DNA of 64,000 nt, taken from positions 14,615,426-14,679,425 of the forward strand of contig NC_135263.1 in the NCBI RefSeq assembly GCF_964204865.1, in the 5' to 3' direction. Source of the DNA: Styela clava (taxonomy: Eukaryota; Chordata; Ascidiacea; Stolidobranchia; Styelidae). Below, in pieces: positions 1-12,446 of the stretch. The number at the start of each line of letters is the position of its first letter. The stretch's first letter is position 1. Position numbers and translations under genes: made by a program. Under the pieces are notes generated by a model, which was not told where the DNA came from, did not search any database, and saw nothing but the letters and a program-made list of their open reading frames with translations.

Positions 1-3000
1 CATATGGAGTCGATGGGTACAAAATTTTAAAATTATGTGTAATCCATTGCTGAAAAAAGCATTTTTCGCCTATATCGTCATAGGTGAAAAATCGTGGTAA
101 AATTATGCACTTTTCAAACATTACTCACATGTATTTCCGCCCAAGTGGCACGAGATTTCATTCATTGATACTAAAAAAGTTCTTAAACTCCACACAATAC
201 AATTGGAGTCGATGGGTACAAAATTTTAAAATTATGCGTAATCCATTGCTGAAAAAAGCCTATTTGGCATATATTGTCATAGGTGAAAAATCGTAAAATT
301 ATGCACTTTTCAAACATTACTCACATGTCTTTCCGTCCAAGTGGCACGAGATTTTATTGATTGATATTAAAAAAGTTCTTAAACTCTACACAAAACAACT
401 TGAGTCGATGGGTACAAAATTTTAAAATTATGTGTGATCCATTGCTGAAAAAAGCATTTTTCGCCTATATAGTCATAGGTGAAAAATCGTAAAATTATGC
501 ACTTTTCAAACATTACTCACATGTCTTTCCGCCCAAGTGGCACGAGATTTCATTGATTGATACTAAAAAAGTTCTTAAACTCTACACAATACAATTGGAG
601 TCGATGGGTACAAAATTTTAAAATTATGCCTAATCCATTGCTGAAAAGTGCCTATTTCTCAAATAATGGCATAGGTTTAAAATCGTAAATATATACACTT
701 TTCAAACGATAGTCACATGGCTTTCCGCCCAAATGGGGAGAGATTTTACTATTAGATATTTTTAGGTTTTAAAAGTCTACACAAAACAACTTGAGTCGAT
801 GGGTACAAAATTTTAAAATTATGCGTAATCCATTGCTGAAATGTGCCTATTTCTCAAATATCGGCATAGGTCAAAAATCGTAAATATATACACTTTCCAA
901 ACGTTAGTCACATCGCTTTCCGCCCAAGTGGGGAGAGATTTTATTATTTGATATTGAGGAGGTTCTAAAAGTGGGGAGAGATTTTATTATTTGATATTGA
1001 TAAGGTTCTAAAAGTCTACACGAAACAACTTGAGTCGATGGGTACAAAATTTTAAAATTATGCATAATCCATTGCTGAAAAGTGCCTATTTCTCAAATAA
1101 TGGCATAGGTAAAAAATCGTAAAAATACACACTTTTCAAACGTTAGTCGCATGGCTTTCCGCCCAAGTGGGGAGAGATTTTATTATTTGATATTGATAAG
1201 GTTCTAAAAGTCTACACAAAACAATTTGAGTCGATGGGTACAAAATTTTAAAATTATGGGTAATTCATTGCTGAAAAGTGCCTATTTCTCAAATATCGGA
1301 ATAGGTTAAAAATCGTAAATATATACACTTTTCAAACGTTAGTCACATGAATTTCCGCCCAAGTGGGGAGAGATTTTATTATTTGATATTGATAAGGTTC
1401 TGTAAGTCTACACAAAACAACTTGAGTCGATGGGTACAAAATTTTAAAATTATGCGTAATCCATTGCTGAAAAGTGCCTATTTCTCAAATAATGGCATAA
1501 GTAAAAATCGTAAAAATACACACTTTTCAAACGTTAGTTACATGAATTTCCGCCCAAGTGGGGAGAGATTTTATTATTTGATATTGATAAGGTTCTAAAA
1601 GTCTACACAAAACAATTTGAGTCGATGGGTACAAAATTTTAAAATTATGGGCAATCCATTGCTGAAAAGTGCCTATTTCTCAAATATCGGAATAGGTTAA
1701 AAATCGTAAATATATACACTTTTCAAACGATAGTCACATGGCTTTCCGCCCAAGTGGGGGGAGATTTTATTATTTGATATTGATAAGGTTTTGTAAGTCT
1801 ACATAAAACAACTTGAGTCGATGGGTACAAAATTTTAAAATTATGCGTAACCCGTTGCTGAAAAGTGCCTATTTCGCATATATTGTCATAGGTGAAAAAT
1901 GGTAAAATTATGCACTTTTCAAACATTACTCACATGTCTTTCCGCCCAAGTGGCACGAGAATTTATTGATTGATACTAAAAAAAGTTCTTAAACTCCACA
2001 CAATACAATTGGAGTCGAAGGGTACAAAATTTTAAAATTATGCGTAATCCATTGCTGAAAAAAGTCTATTTCGCATATATTGTCATAGGTGAAAAATCGT
2101 AAAATTATGCACTTTTCAAACATTACTCACATGTCTTTCCGCCCAAGTGGCACGAGATTTTATTGATTGATATTAAAAAAGTTCTGAAACTCTACACAAT
2201 ACATGTGGAGTCGATGGGTACAAAATTTTAAAATTATGCGTAAACCATTGCTGAAATGTGCCTATTTCTTAAATATCGGCATAGGTTAAAAATCGTAGAT
2301 ATATACACTTTTCAAACATTACTCACATGTCTTTCCGCCCAAGTGGCACGAGATTTTATTGATTGATATTGAAAAAGTTCTTAAACTCTACACAATACAT
2401 ATGGAGTCGATGAGTACAAAATTTTAAAATTATGTGTAATCCATTGCTGAAAAAAGCATTTTTCGCCTATATCGTCATAGGTGAAAAATCGTAAAATTAT
2501 GCACTTTTCAAACATTACTCACATGTCTTTCCGCCCAAGTGGCACGATATACCATTGATTGATACTAAAAAAGTTCTTAAACTCCACACATTACAATTGG
2601 AGTCGATGGGTACAAAATTTTAAAATTATGCGTAATCCATTGCTGAAAAGTGCCTATTTCTCAAATAATGGCATAGGTGGAAATCGTAAAAATACACACT
2701 TTTCAAACGTTAGTCACACGGCTTTCTGCCCAAGTGGGGAGAGATTTTATTATTAGATATTGATAAGGTTTTAAAAGTCTACACAAAACAACTTGAGTCG
2801 ATGGGTACAAAATTTTAAAATTATGCGTAATCCATTGCTGAAATGTGCCTATTTCTCAAATGATGGCATAGGTAAAAAATCGTAAATATATACACTTTTC
2901 AAACGATAGTCACATGGCTTTCCGCCCAAGTGGGGAGAGATTTTATTATTAGATATTGATAAGGTTTTAAAAGTCTACACAAAACAACTTGAGTCGATGG

Positions 3001-3668
3001 GTACAAAATTTTAAAATTATGCGTAATCCATTGCTGAAATGTGCCTATTTCTCAAATATCGGCATAGGTTAAAAATCGTAAATATATACACTTTTCAAAC
3101 GTTAGTCACATCGCTTTCCGCCCAAGTGGGGAGAGATTTTATTATTTGATATTGATGAGGTTCTGAAAATCTACACAAAACAACTTGAGTCGATGGGTAC
3201 AAAATTTTAAAATTATGCGTAATCCATTGCTGAAAAGTGCCTATTTCTCAAATAATGGCATAGGTGGTAATCGTAAAAATACACACTTTTCCAACGTTAG
3301 TCACATGGCTTTCCGCCCAAGTGGGGAGAGATTTTATTATTTGATATTGATAAGGTTCTAAAAGTCTACACAAAACAACTTGAGTCGATGGGTACAAAAT
3401 TTTAAAGTTTTGCGTAATCCATTGCTAAAAGTGCCTATTTCTCAAATAAAGACATAGGTGGAAAATCGTAAAAATACACACTTTTCAAACGTTAGTCACA
3501 TGGCTTTCCGCCCAAGTGGGGAGCGATTTTATTATTTGATATTGATAGGGTTCTAAAAGTCTACACAATACAATTGGAGTCGATGGGGACAAAATTTTAA
3601 AATTATGCGTAATCCATTGCTGAAAAAAGCCTGTTTCGCATATATCGGCATAGGTGAAAAATCGTATA
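1..3668 (+). repeat. Satellite A array A1 (~196-bp unit, + orientation)
   Basis: About 18-19 head-to-tail copies of a ~196-bp unit; the landmark GAGTCGATGGGTACAAAA recurs at 7, 206, 402, 598 and 793. Each unit also carries TTTCCGCCCAAGTGG and CCATTGCTGAAA. Two subtypes are interspersed: one reads GGCACGAGAT after the CCGCCCAAGT block, the other GGGGAGAGAT. One unit near 950-1000 has a ~40-bp internal duplication. The array runs off the left edge and ends abruptly at about 3668. The short open frames inside it arise from periodicity and are not genes. Confidence 0.95.
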
Positions 3669-4234
3669 TCATATATCATTCGATCGACGTACACAAAGGA
3701 AACAAAATATTCTTAAAGTTTGAGATTTATTCATATAAAAGTCCCAAATGCATATTTGATACATAATATACAAACGTAATATTATACAGACAAAATTTGA
3801 AAGCCAAATCGTAGAGAATTCAACTAGGAAAAGCCAGGTTCAATTAATGAATATAAAACATACAAAAATACATACAATATATACATGTTATAAAGTCTTT
3901 CGAATTCAAAATGTTTTGCCTAAGGTGCAATTAAAATACACATATTTAGGATGCAAAAAATGTAGAAGTCCATGTATCCACGCAAACAGGGTGAGATTTT
4001 ATCATTTTATACAAATGAGCTATATTTATTTGATAAGGTACATACACTATAGTTATACATACATCTCAAAAACATACATTGCGTATATATATATGTAATC
4101 AGTAACTGATAATTTTATATCTGAGCATGTCGTTTAGCATATGGTCTAATGATAAATAAAACACATTTGATGGTTTTACACTAATGAAAATCCAAAATGT
4201 CCGATTAAAAAAGAAATTGATAATGTGAACAAAA
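3669..4234. other. AT-rich spacer, nothing recognised
   Basis: Unique-looking AT-rich sequence between the end of array A1 and the shared core module. I see no coding signal, RNA gene or terminal repeat. Confidence 0.5.
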
Positions 4235-4790
4235 TTTACCTGTTACCCCATTCTGGGAGGTTTAGGGGGTGCTGTCACTTACTCAAGGTGAGCCCACAGA
4301 CTAGTGGAACGATGTAGCTGCCTTAAAGCTCCATTCTCTACTGGCACCAACAGGCAACAGTAAAGCCACGAGCCATCATCCATCCTTCGTGTTGACTAAA
4401 CTTCTGAAAAAAATATGTGATATGCTAACTAATTAATATTTAATATAATTCTACACGGACTCGAGACCCATATAATGTGGACAGTATGCCCGTGGTTTGA
4501 TTGTCAGCATGTGCGTGGTTTGCCCGTTATCCCTTTGAAAGATTGGCTGCGCATTTTACTGTTCAGACTTTAAACACTTCTGGTTTAGTATCAATTTTTA
4601 CCTCTTTTTCTGAAAACATTAATCTTATACGCCAACAAAGCAGTAAATACAAGTTTTACATTGATAATTAGTAAGACATCAGAACAACTTAACACATATA
4701 CCAGAAATTTAGTTTTCAGGTTTAAAAATCTTTCCCTAATTGAACAAACTTGACATCTTCAACTTACATCAGTTGAATGTGGTTGGTGGA
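4235..4790 (-). repeat. Core module, copy 1 (inside inverted pair A1/A2)
   Basis: This stretch aligns with 24160-24625 in the same orientation. The best conserved part is TGTTACCCCA...GGGAGGTTTAGGGGGTGCTGTCACTTAC at its left end. Weaker but collinear matches follow (GTTGACT..., TTTACCTCT, TAAGACAT.AGAA, TTAGTTTTCAGG, CAACTTACATCAG). Each copy lies inside an inverted satellite pair, just right of the + array, so it is probably part of the element core. The matches include splice-like sites on the minus strand (separate entry). Confidence 0.7.
4283..4403 (-). pseudogene. Exon-like block in core module, copy 1
   Basis: On the minus strand a pyrimidine tract ending TTTTTTTCAG precedes the block and GTAAGTGACAG follows it. 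The copy at 24207-24319 has the equivalent acceptor and the identical donor. An upstream minus-strand donor, ACTGAT|GTAAGTTG, is also conserved (boundary ~4768), giving a putative 364-nt intron. The two copies share a similar peptide frame (NG.LR.LH.STS..AHL), but copy 1 needs a frame change to read it. The parent gene is not recognised. It may be a captured exon or a non-coding exon of the element. Confidence 0.4.
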
Positions 4791-5038
4791 ATAATCTGAT
4801 AACACTAATCGTTATTGTGGTACGAGAACAAGCATCAAAAGGGAATTAGTTTTGTATTATGGCACCGTGTCATAGGCCGAAAACAAATATATAGTCAACA
4901 AAGTGATAAGGAAAATACCGGTACAGAATATGGTGATACTGCACCTGATCAATTAGAGCCTTTTTTTCTTGACGAGACACATTTCAATATAGAGTTCAAT
5001 AAACCATTTTAATGCAAAGATTCGAATTATGTCATAAT
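4791..5038 (+). other. Short open frame of unknown nature
   Basis: A 65-residue open frame lies at 4815-5012. Its composition is not obviously low-complexity, but no domain is recognised and there are no flanking splice signals that would make it an exon. It could be decayed coding sequence of the A element core. Confidence 0.2.
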
Positions 5039-5316
5039 GGATAGAATTGTCCTATTTATTCCGGGGAGAGGGAAGGCCGATAGAATGGTTTATTCATACG
5101 GCGCGACACGGCCTTAGGACAGGGTTACGAGTCCATAAAAATAGCCAACCAGGTATTCAATTCCGGTGCGCGGACTTGACGTCGGAGGAAGTTGTGATCG
5201 ACCGGGGATTACATGAACCACTTTCTAGAGACCAGCAGTCCTCTTGCATGTGATTATCCCAAAGGATTTGAATCTTTGAACCTGCCCATCGCATTCTGAG
5301 ATGCAGTGGTAAACTA
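5039..5316 (-). mobile_element. Diverged tRNA-derived SINE (minus strand)
   Basis: Matches the better preserved SINE at 18434-18788 along most of its body: CCGGGGAGAGGG at the tail side, then GTCGGAGGAAG..., TGATCGACCGG, TTACATGAACCAC and GTCCTCTTGCATGTGATTATCC. The tRNA-like head is degenerate (box B is no longer consensus) and the right end fades at about 5316. Inserted in the core of the A pair. Confidence 0.75.
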
Positions 5317-6575
5317 ATTTAAAACGTTTGCACCATGCAAAAACCGAAGCACCAACCGTTTTGTAACAAGACATTGTCCGTTGATATGGTGTGCGGAAGC
5401 TATAATGTCATCAATATTCCCATTCTTTCCAAGTTGAAGAGGTGCAGAAAAAGGAATCACATCCGCGGTGAGATGAAAAGTCGTTCATAACTCTTAGTCA
5501 CCCTACGTCACACATCATATCCAACCATCCAACGTCAACATCGCACAAAATCCATAATTTCACCGAGTATGTAAACAAATTTTTAAAAAAAGTTTCGAAA
5601 TTGTGACATGTATTTGAATGTGGTGATCGGATTATATGGTCGAGAAAATTAAAAGAGCCAAAACCTATATTATTTGACCAAGCCGTTTCATAATTTCTCG
5701 TGTACTCGTTTGTCATCTTTGACTGATAAGAAAGCCCATGCATCAATAACATCGCGTGAACTAAAAATCTATTTCTTGCAACTTCTGAACGACGAAAAGG
5801 TCAACACCAAACCATGAGATATTTGACCTATCTGATTGCTAATTCCATATCTGATATGAAGACCGTATCACGCTATGCAGTTTTCTGTCTGCCTCGAGAT
5901 AAATATGAATATATACTAGCATACAATCCTACCAAATATTCCAAACAACTATTCAAGTATGCCAATATAAGCACAAAAAATCATAAAATGTAGGTCATTA
6001 ATTATGACAAACAAACCTTTTTTAAATATTGCATCAACATTTTGTTGCAGGATTACGACGAACGCCTGCAGCCCCATATCGGAAAGATTGACGTCGTCCC
6101 CAGCCCAGTTCCCCCAGTATTCAACTAATGCTTCTAAGTTTATAATGCTCTATCTTTTAGTTATTGCCAATCGACAAATAGCATCATTGACCTCTGGCAC
6201 GCAGTGAGCATGTCGGCCTGGTTGGGGAAGCACCAATGCCAAAACAACCTGAAATAAATAAATAAACTTGATTTATTAATGAAATGGAGATGGTATTTGA
6301 CGCAGCATTGCAAGTTACAATGTGAATATAACAGCTTGGCTTACAGAGTTTGATAATTCTTATTCCCTATTGTTGTCAAATGTTAACGAAAAAGCAGCAA
6401 AACTATAAACGAAAAGATGTATCTCTCTTTGTACTCAGATACACGAGCGACACGGCATCCAAAAGTGGGTTCAAGCCTTTCTCGATTCGCTTTCCATACC
6501 TTGAACAAGGGCCATCGATGTCGTTCGTACTAAGCGCAAGGATTATAATGTCTAGCAGGTGGAACATTTTACCCT
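5317..6575. other. Non-coding spacer up to array A2
   Basis: No coherent gene, RNA gene or element boundary is visible. The open frames here are short and lack coding character. Confidence 0.5.
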
Positions 6576-9500
6576 CCAATATCTAATACATGATTTTAAA
6601 ATTTTGTACCCGTCGACTTAAATTGTATTGTGCAGAGTTTATGAATCTTTTCAATATCAATCAATAAAATCTCGCCCCTCTTGGGCGGAAAGAAATGTGA
6701 GTAATGTTTGAAAAGTGCCTAATTTTACGATTTTCCACCTATGACGATATAGGCGAAATAAGCTTTTTTCAGCAATGGATTACACATAATTTTAAAATTT
6801 TGTACCCATCGACTCTATATGTATTGTGTAGAGTTTAAGAACTTTTTTAATATCAATCAATAAAATCTCGTGCCACTTAGGCGGAAAGACATGTGAGTGA
6901 TGTATGAAAAGTGTATATATTTACGATTTTTATTCTATGCCGATATTTAAGAAATAGGCACTTTTCAGCAATGGTTTACGCATAATTTTAAAATTTTGTA
7001 CCCATCGAATCAAACTGTTTTGTGTAGACTTTTAGAACTTTATCAATATCAAATAATAAAATCTCTCCCCACTTGGTCGGAAAGCGATGTGACTAACGTT
7101 TGAAAAGTGTATATATTTACGATTTTTGACCTATGCCGATATTTGAGAAATAGGCACATTTCAGCAATGGATTACGCATAATTTTAAAATTTTGTACCCA
7201 TCGACTCAAACTGTTTTGTGTAGACTTTTAGAACCTTATCAATATCAAATAATAAAATCTCTCCCCACTTGGGCGGAAAGCCATGTGACTAACGTTTGAA
7301 AAGTGTGTATTTTTGCGATTTTTAACCTATGCCGATATTTGAGAAATAGGCACTTTTCAGCAATGGATTACGCATAATTTTAAAATTTTGTACCCATCGA
7401 ATCAAACTGTTTTGTGTAGACTTTTAGAACTTCATCAATATCAAATAATAAAATCTCTCCCCACTTGGTCGGAAAGCGATGTGACTAACGTTTGAAAAGT
7501 GTATATATTCACGATTTTTGACCTATGCCGATATTTGAGAAATAGGCACATTTCAGCAATGGATTACGCATAATTTTAAAATTTTGTACCCATCGACTCA
7601 AGTTGTTTTGTGTAGACTCTTTAAAACCTTATCAATATCTAATAGTAAAATCTCTCCCCACTTGGGCGGAAAGCCATGTGACTATCGTTTGAAAAGTGTA
7701 TATATTTACGATTTTAAACCTATGCCATTATTTGAGAAATTGGCACTTTTCAGCAATGGATTACGCATAATTTTAAAATTTTGTACCCATCGACTCCAAT
7801 TGTATTGTGTGGAGTTTAAGAACTTTTTTAGTATCAATCAATGAAATCTCGTGCCACTTGGGCGGAAAGACATGTGAGTAATGTTTGAAAAGTGCATAAT
7901 TTTACGATTTTTTACCTATGACGATGTAGGCGAAAAATGTTTTTTTTCAGCAATGAATTACACATAATTTTAAAAATTTGTACCCATCGACTCTATATGT
8001 ATTGTGTAGACTTTTAGAACCTTATCAATATCAAATAATAAAACCTCTCCCCACTTGGGCGGAAAGCCATGTGACTAACGCTTGAAAAGTGTGTATTTTT
8101 ACGATTTTCCACCTATGCCATTATTTGAGAAATAGGCACTTTTCAGCAATGGATTACGCATAATTTTAAAATTTTGTACCCATCGACTCAAGTTGTTTTG
8201 TGTAGACTTTTAGAACCTTATTAATATCAAATATTAAAATCTCTCCCCACTTGGGCGGAAAGTCATGTGACTATCGTTTGAAAAGTGTATATATTTACGA
8301 TTTTTAACCTATGCCGATATTTAGGAAATAGGCACTTTTCAGCAATGGATTACGCATAATTTTAAACTTTTGTACCCATCGACTCAAACTGTTTTGTGTA
8401 GACTTTTAGAACCTTATCAGTATCAAATAATAAAATCTCTCCCCACTTGGGCGGAAAGCCATGTGACTAACGTTTGAAAAGTGTGTATTTTTACGATTTT
8501 TTACCTATGCCATTATTTGAGAAATAGGCACTTTTCAGCAATGGAATTCGCATAATTTTAAAATTTTGTACCCATCGACTCGAGTTGTATTGTGTAGACG
8601 TTTAGAACCTCCTCAATATCAAATAATAAAATCTCTCCCCACTTGGGCGGAAAGCGATGTGACTAACGTCTGAAAAGTGTATATATTTACGATTTTTAAC
8701 CTATGCCGAAATTTGAGAAATAGGCACTTTTCAGCAATGGATTACGCATAATTTTAAAATTTTGTACCCATCGAATCAAACTGTTTTGTGTAGACTTTTA
8801 GAACTTTATCAATATCAAATAATAAAATCTCTCCCCACTTGGTCGGAAAGCGATGTGACTAACGTTTGAAAAGTGTATATATTTACGATATTTGACCTAT
8901 GCCGATATTTGAGAAATAGGCACATTTCAGCAATGGATTACGCATAATTTTAAAATTTTGTACCCATCGACTCAAGTTGTATTGTGTAGACTTTTAGAAC
9001 CTCCTCAATATCAAATAATAAAATCTCCTCCCACTTGGGCGGAAAGCGATGTGACTAACGTTTGAAAAGTGTATATATTTACGATTTTTGACCTATGCCG
9101 ATATTTGAGAAATAGGCACATTTCAGCAATGGATTACGCATAATTTTAAAATTTTGTACCCATCGACTCAAGTTGTTTTGTGTAGACTTTCAGAACCTTA
9201 TTAATATCAAATAATATAATCTCTCCCCTCTTGGGCGGAAAGCCATGTGACTAACGTTTGAAAAGTGTGTATTTTTACGATTTTTTACCTATGCCATTAT
9301 TTGAGAAATAGGCACTTTTCAGCAATGGATTAGGCATAATTTTGAAATTTTGTACCCATCGACTCAAGTTGTATTGTGTAGACTATTAGAACCTTATCAA
9401 TATCAAATAATAAAATCTCTCCCCACTTGGGCGGAAAGCCATGTGACTAACGTTTGAAAAGTGTGTATTTTTACGATTTTTGACCTATGCCATTATTTGA

Positions 9501-10640
9501 GAAATAGGCACTTTTCAGCAATGGATTACGCATAATTTTAAAATTTTGTACCCATCGACTCAAGTTGTATTGTGTAGACTATTAGAACCTCCTCAATATC
9601 AAATAATAAAATCACTCCCCACTTGGGCGGAAAGCGATGTGACTAACGTTTGAAAAGTGTATATATTTACAATTTTTGACCTATGCCGATATTTGAGAAA
9701 TAAGCACATTTCAGCAATGGATTACGCATAATTTTAAAATTTTGTACCCATCGACTCAAGTTGTTTTGTGTAGACTTTCAAAACCTTATCAATATCTAAT
9801 AATAAAATCTCTCCCCACTTGGGCGGAAAGCCATGTGACTATCGTTTGAAAAGTGTATATATTTACGATTTTTAACCTATGCCGATATTTAAGAAATAGG
9901 CACTTTCAGCAATGTTTTACGCATATTTTTAAAATTTTGTACCCATCGACTCAAATTATTTTGTGTAGACTTTTAGAACCTTATCAATATCAAATAATAA
10001 AATCTCTCCCCACTTGGGCGGAAAGCCATGTGACTAACGTTTGAAAAGTGTGTATTTTTACGATTTTTCACCTATGCCATTATTTGAGAAATAGGTTTTT
10101 TCAGCAATGGGTTACGCATACTTTTAAAATTTTGTACCCAACGACTCAAGTTGTTTTGTGTAGACTTTCAGAACCTTATCAATATCAAATAATAAAATCT
10201 CTGCCCACTTGGGCGGAAAGCGATGTGACTAACATTTGAAAAGTGTATATATTTACGATTTTTTACCTATGCCGATATTTGAGAAATAGGCACTTTTCAG
10301 CAATGGATTACGCATAATTTTAAAATTTTGTACCCATCGACTCCAGTTGTTTTGTGTAGACTTTTAGAACCTTATCAATATATAATAATAATAACTCTCT
10401 CCACTTGGTGGAAAAGTCATGTGACTGATATTTGAAAAGTATTTATTTTTACGATTTTTCAGCTATGCCGATGTTTGAAAAATAGGTTTTTTCATCAATG
10501 GATTATGCATAATTTTAAAATTTTCTACCCATCGACTCAAGTTGTATTGTGTAGACTGTAGACTTTTGGAGAACTTTATCAATATCAAATAATAATATCT
10601 CACCCCAGTTGGGCGAAATGGTTTGAAAAACTGTAATACC
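6576..10640 (-). repeat. Satellite A array A2 (~196-bp unit, inverted relative to A1)
   Basis: About 20 units of the A1 satellite in reverse complement: CCACTTGGGCGGAAAG, TTCAGCAATGGATTACGCATAATTTT cut into shorter recognisable blocks, and TGTACCCATCGACTC recur at ~196 bp. Both subtypes seen in A1 are present. Units decay toward 10640, where the last copies contain extra insertions and lose the landmarks. A1 and A2 face each other across a 2.9-kb core. Confidence 0.95.
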
Positions 10641-10857
10641 AAATGATTTAATTATATGCCTATTTGATACAAAATATCATTTCCAGCAATGTATTTCGGA
10701 TATATTGTATGGACATATTGGATTGTTCCCAAAAATTCCAAGTTGTAAAATATTGCGTATTTATATTTTTCATTGTTGAAAATGTAGGTATTCTTTCTGT
10801 TTAAAGAAATGTCAATAAAGTTTAGGTATTTCGGTATTTCCTTTCGGCAATCTCTTT
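10641..10857. other. Edge of A2, unassigned
   Basis: AT-rich sequence between the last recognisable A2 unit and the shared flank. It retains scattered satellite-like words but no clear unit. Confidence 0.4.
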
Positions 10858-11555
10858 TTAAAGTACTTTCTCGTGCTGTATTGTTGTAGTTTTCAACTCA
10901 TATATATAAGTAGGGCTGGGCATTTCGAATCGAATATTCGAATCGAATCGAATAGTAAATTATTCGAATCGGTGAAGACTGGAATTTCGAATCGCCGCCA
11001 TCTTGTTTTTATCTTTCGGCTAATGGTCGAGGTGAATTCCCCAATTTTTTTTTCATTGAAGTCATATTTTTTCAACGAAATTCTAACATATGACTATTTT
11101 CTGTAGTGAGTTATTGATAAAACGTGTTTGTTATTCTGTGTGAACGCTCAGTAATGTATCTGAGTGATTTATTCTATGTCTTCAGTAATTCATTTGTTGA
11201 GAGGACCAATTACTATGATAAAGTCGCTTACAATTTTATATTTTCAAGTATTCGAGATTCGATTCGATTCGAAAAAATTATTCGATTCGATTCTGAAATC
11301 ACAAGGTGTTCGAAAATGCCCAGCCCTATATATAAGTTGTTGCTTGATGATTCGCACTTAAAATTTTTTCTTGGACGCTACTATTATTTCAAATCAGATA
11401 CATAAGAATATCTTTATTTTGTTCTTTTACTTTCATTTTTCCGAATTATGCGCATGGGAATTTACTTCCGCCTGCAATTCTGCTATGATATTTTAACTTT
11501 TTGCTTGGTTGCGCACAAAGGTCACCGTGCGACTCACTTCACAGTGGTTTTTTTC
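10858..11555 (+). repeat. Satellite right flank, copy 1 (after A2)
   Basis: After removal of the MITE at 10912-11327 this aligns with 18789-19120, the flank of A3. Shared blocks in order are CTCGTGCTGTATT, ATAAGTTGTTG, GGGAATT, TGATATTTTAAC.TTT, GCTTGGTTGC.CACAAAGGTCACCGTG (given here as two adjoining blocks) and CACTTCACAGTGGT. The terminal palindrome seen after A3 is incomplete here: its left arm is at 11537-11548 and no right arm follows. Confidence 0.75.
10912..11327. mobile_element. hAT-like MITE, 416 bp
   Basis: Terminal inverted repeats AGGGCTGGGCATTTCGAA and AGGGCTGGGCATTTTCGAA (right end read on the minus strand), followed on both sides by subterminal ATTCGAATCGAAT-type repeats. It is flanked by the direct repeat ATATATAAGT at 10902-10911 and 11328-11337, i.e. 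an 8-bp hAT target duplication plus two matching bases. The comparable A3 flank lacks the insertion, so A3 provides an empty-site comparison. The open frames on both strands are low-complexity and not genes. Confidence 0.88.
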
Positions 11556-11629
11556 TGTGTTCTGACGGCGCTGTCTCGCGTCAAGATTAAGTGAGTGACT
11601 TATAAATAAGTAAGAGATAAATAAGTAAG

Positions 11630-12446
11630 AGAATTACAGGATATCAAGTTGACTTTAGAAGACAAATGTATATTAGTAAAATTAAAGGTGTTGCCGCAGT
11701 TTCTATATTTATCAAAAGTATTTCCGATGCCGAATACTATAGGAAAAAGGGTGAATGACATGGTGGAAAAATTTGTATTCAATGGAAGAAGCATACTGAA
11801 AATAGGGAATTTGTGCAAACCAAAAAGGTTTGGGGGTTATTTTTCTTCGCAATTGTAATTTAAATATTGCATGTGAGAATATTCATAATAATATTCTGGC
11901 AAACTATATGAAAACCTTTAATTTCAAGTTAATGTGGGATATTTTACCAGTAACAACAAAACCTGGAATAAGAAATATTGCAGGAAATGATATGTGTGTG
12001 TTATGTGGAAAGAACCAGAATTTGTTAGCCATCTATTTATGAGTTGTGAATATTTTAATTATGTTTTTGATTTTATGGAAAATACTGTTAGGAAATTTAA
12101 TAATGCCAGACTTTTTAAAGATTATGAATCTTGTGTTTTATTAGATTTAAGCTATTTGTTACATTCCAACATTACAAGACGAGATTTAGATATTATTGTT
12201 TATTTAATTTTAATCACTAGATATGAAATATGGATACAAAAAAATTCTGTTATATTCGAAGGTAGTCCCCCTAATCAGCACTTAGTTATCAAACAAATAA
12301 AAACTGCAATCACTTACAGACTCAACATTGAAAAAAATAGAAAATCATCAAATTTTGTCAGAGAATTTGAAATACTATGGGAATTGTATTTGAACTATAA
12401 ATCAAGTGTGTATAAATTTAGTATGTATAAAAATAAACATGTCTAA
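11630..12446 (+). pseudogene. Non-LTR retrotransposon ORF2 C-terminal fragment
   Basis: Three successive frames give one continuous retrotransposon C-terminus. From 11649: LTLEDKCILVKLKVLPQF, then a PMP...FVF motif and KPKRFGG, like the region after the RT thumb in L1/Tx1-type elements. From about 11850: MWDILPVTTKPG and CVLCGK. From 11994: SHLFMSC, completing a C-x2-C...H-x4-C zinc motif, then an open frame to a stop at 12444-12446. The frame changes (about 11835 and 12020) show decay. It is 5'-truncated, as usual for LINE insertions. The element's endonuclease and main RT motifs are absent. Confidence 0.75.

Noticed and set aside
10873..11405. Frames on both strands near 11,000
   Set aside because: Translated hAT MITE terminal repeats (TTCGAATCG).
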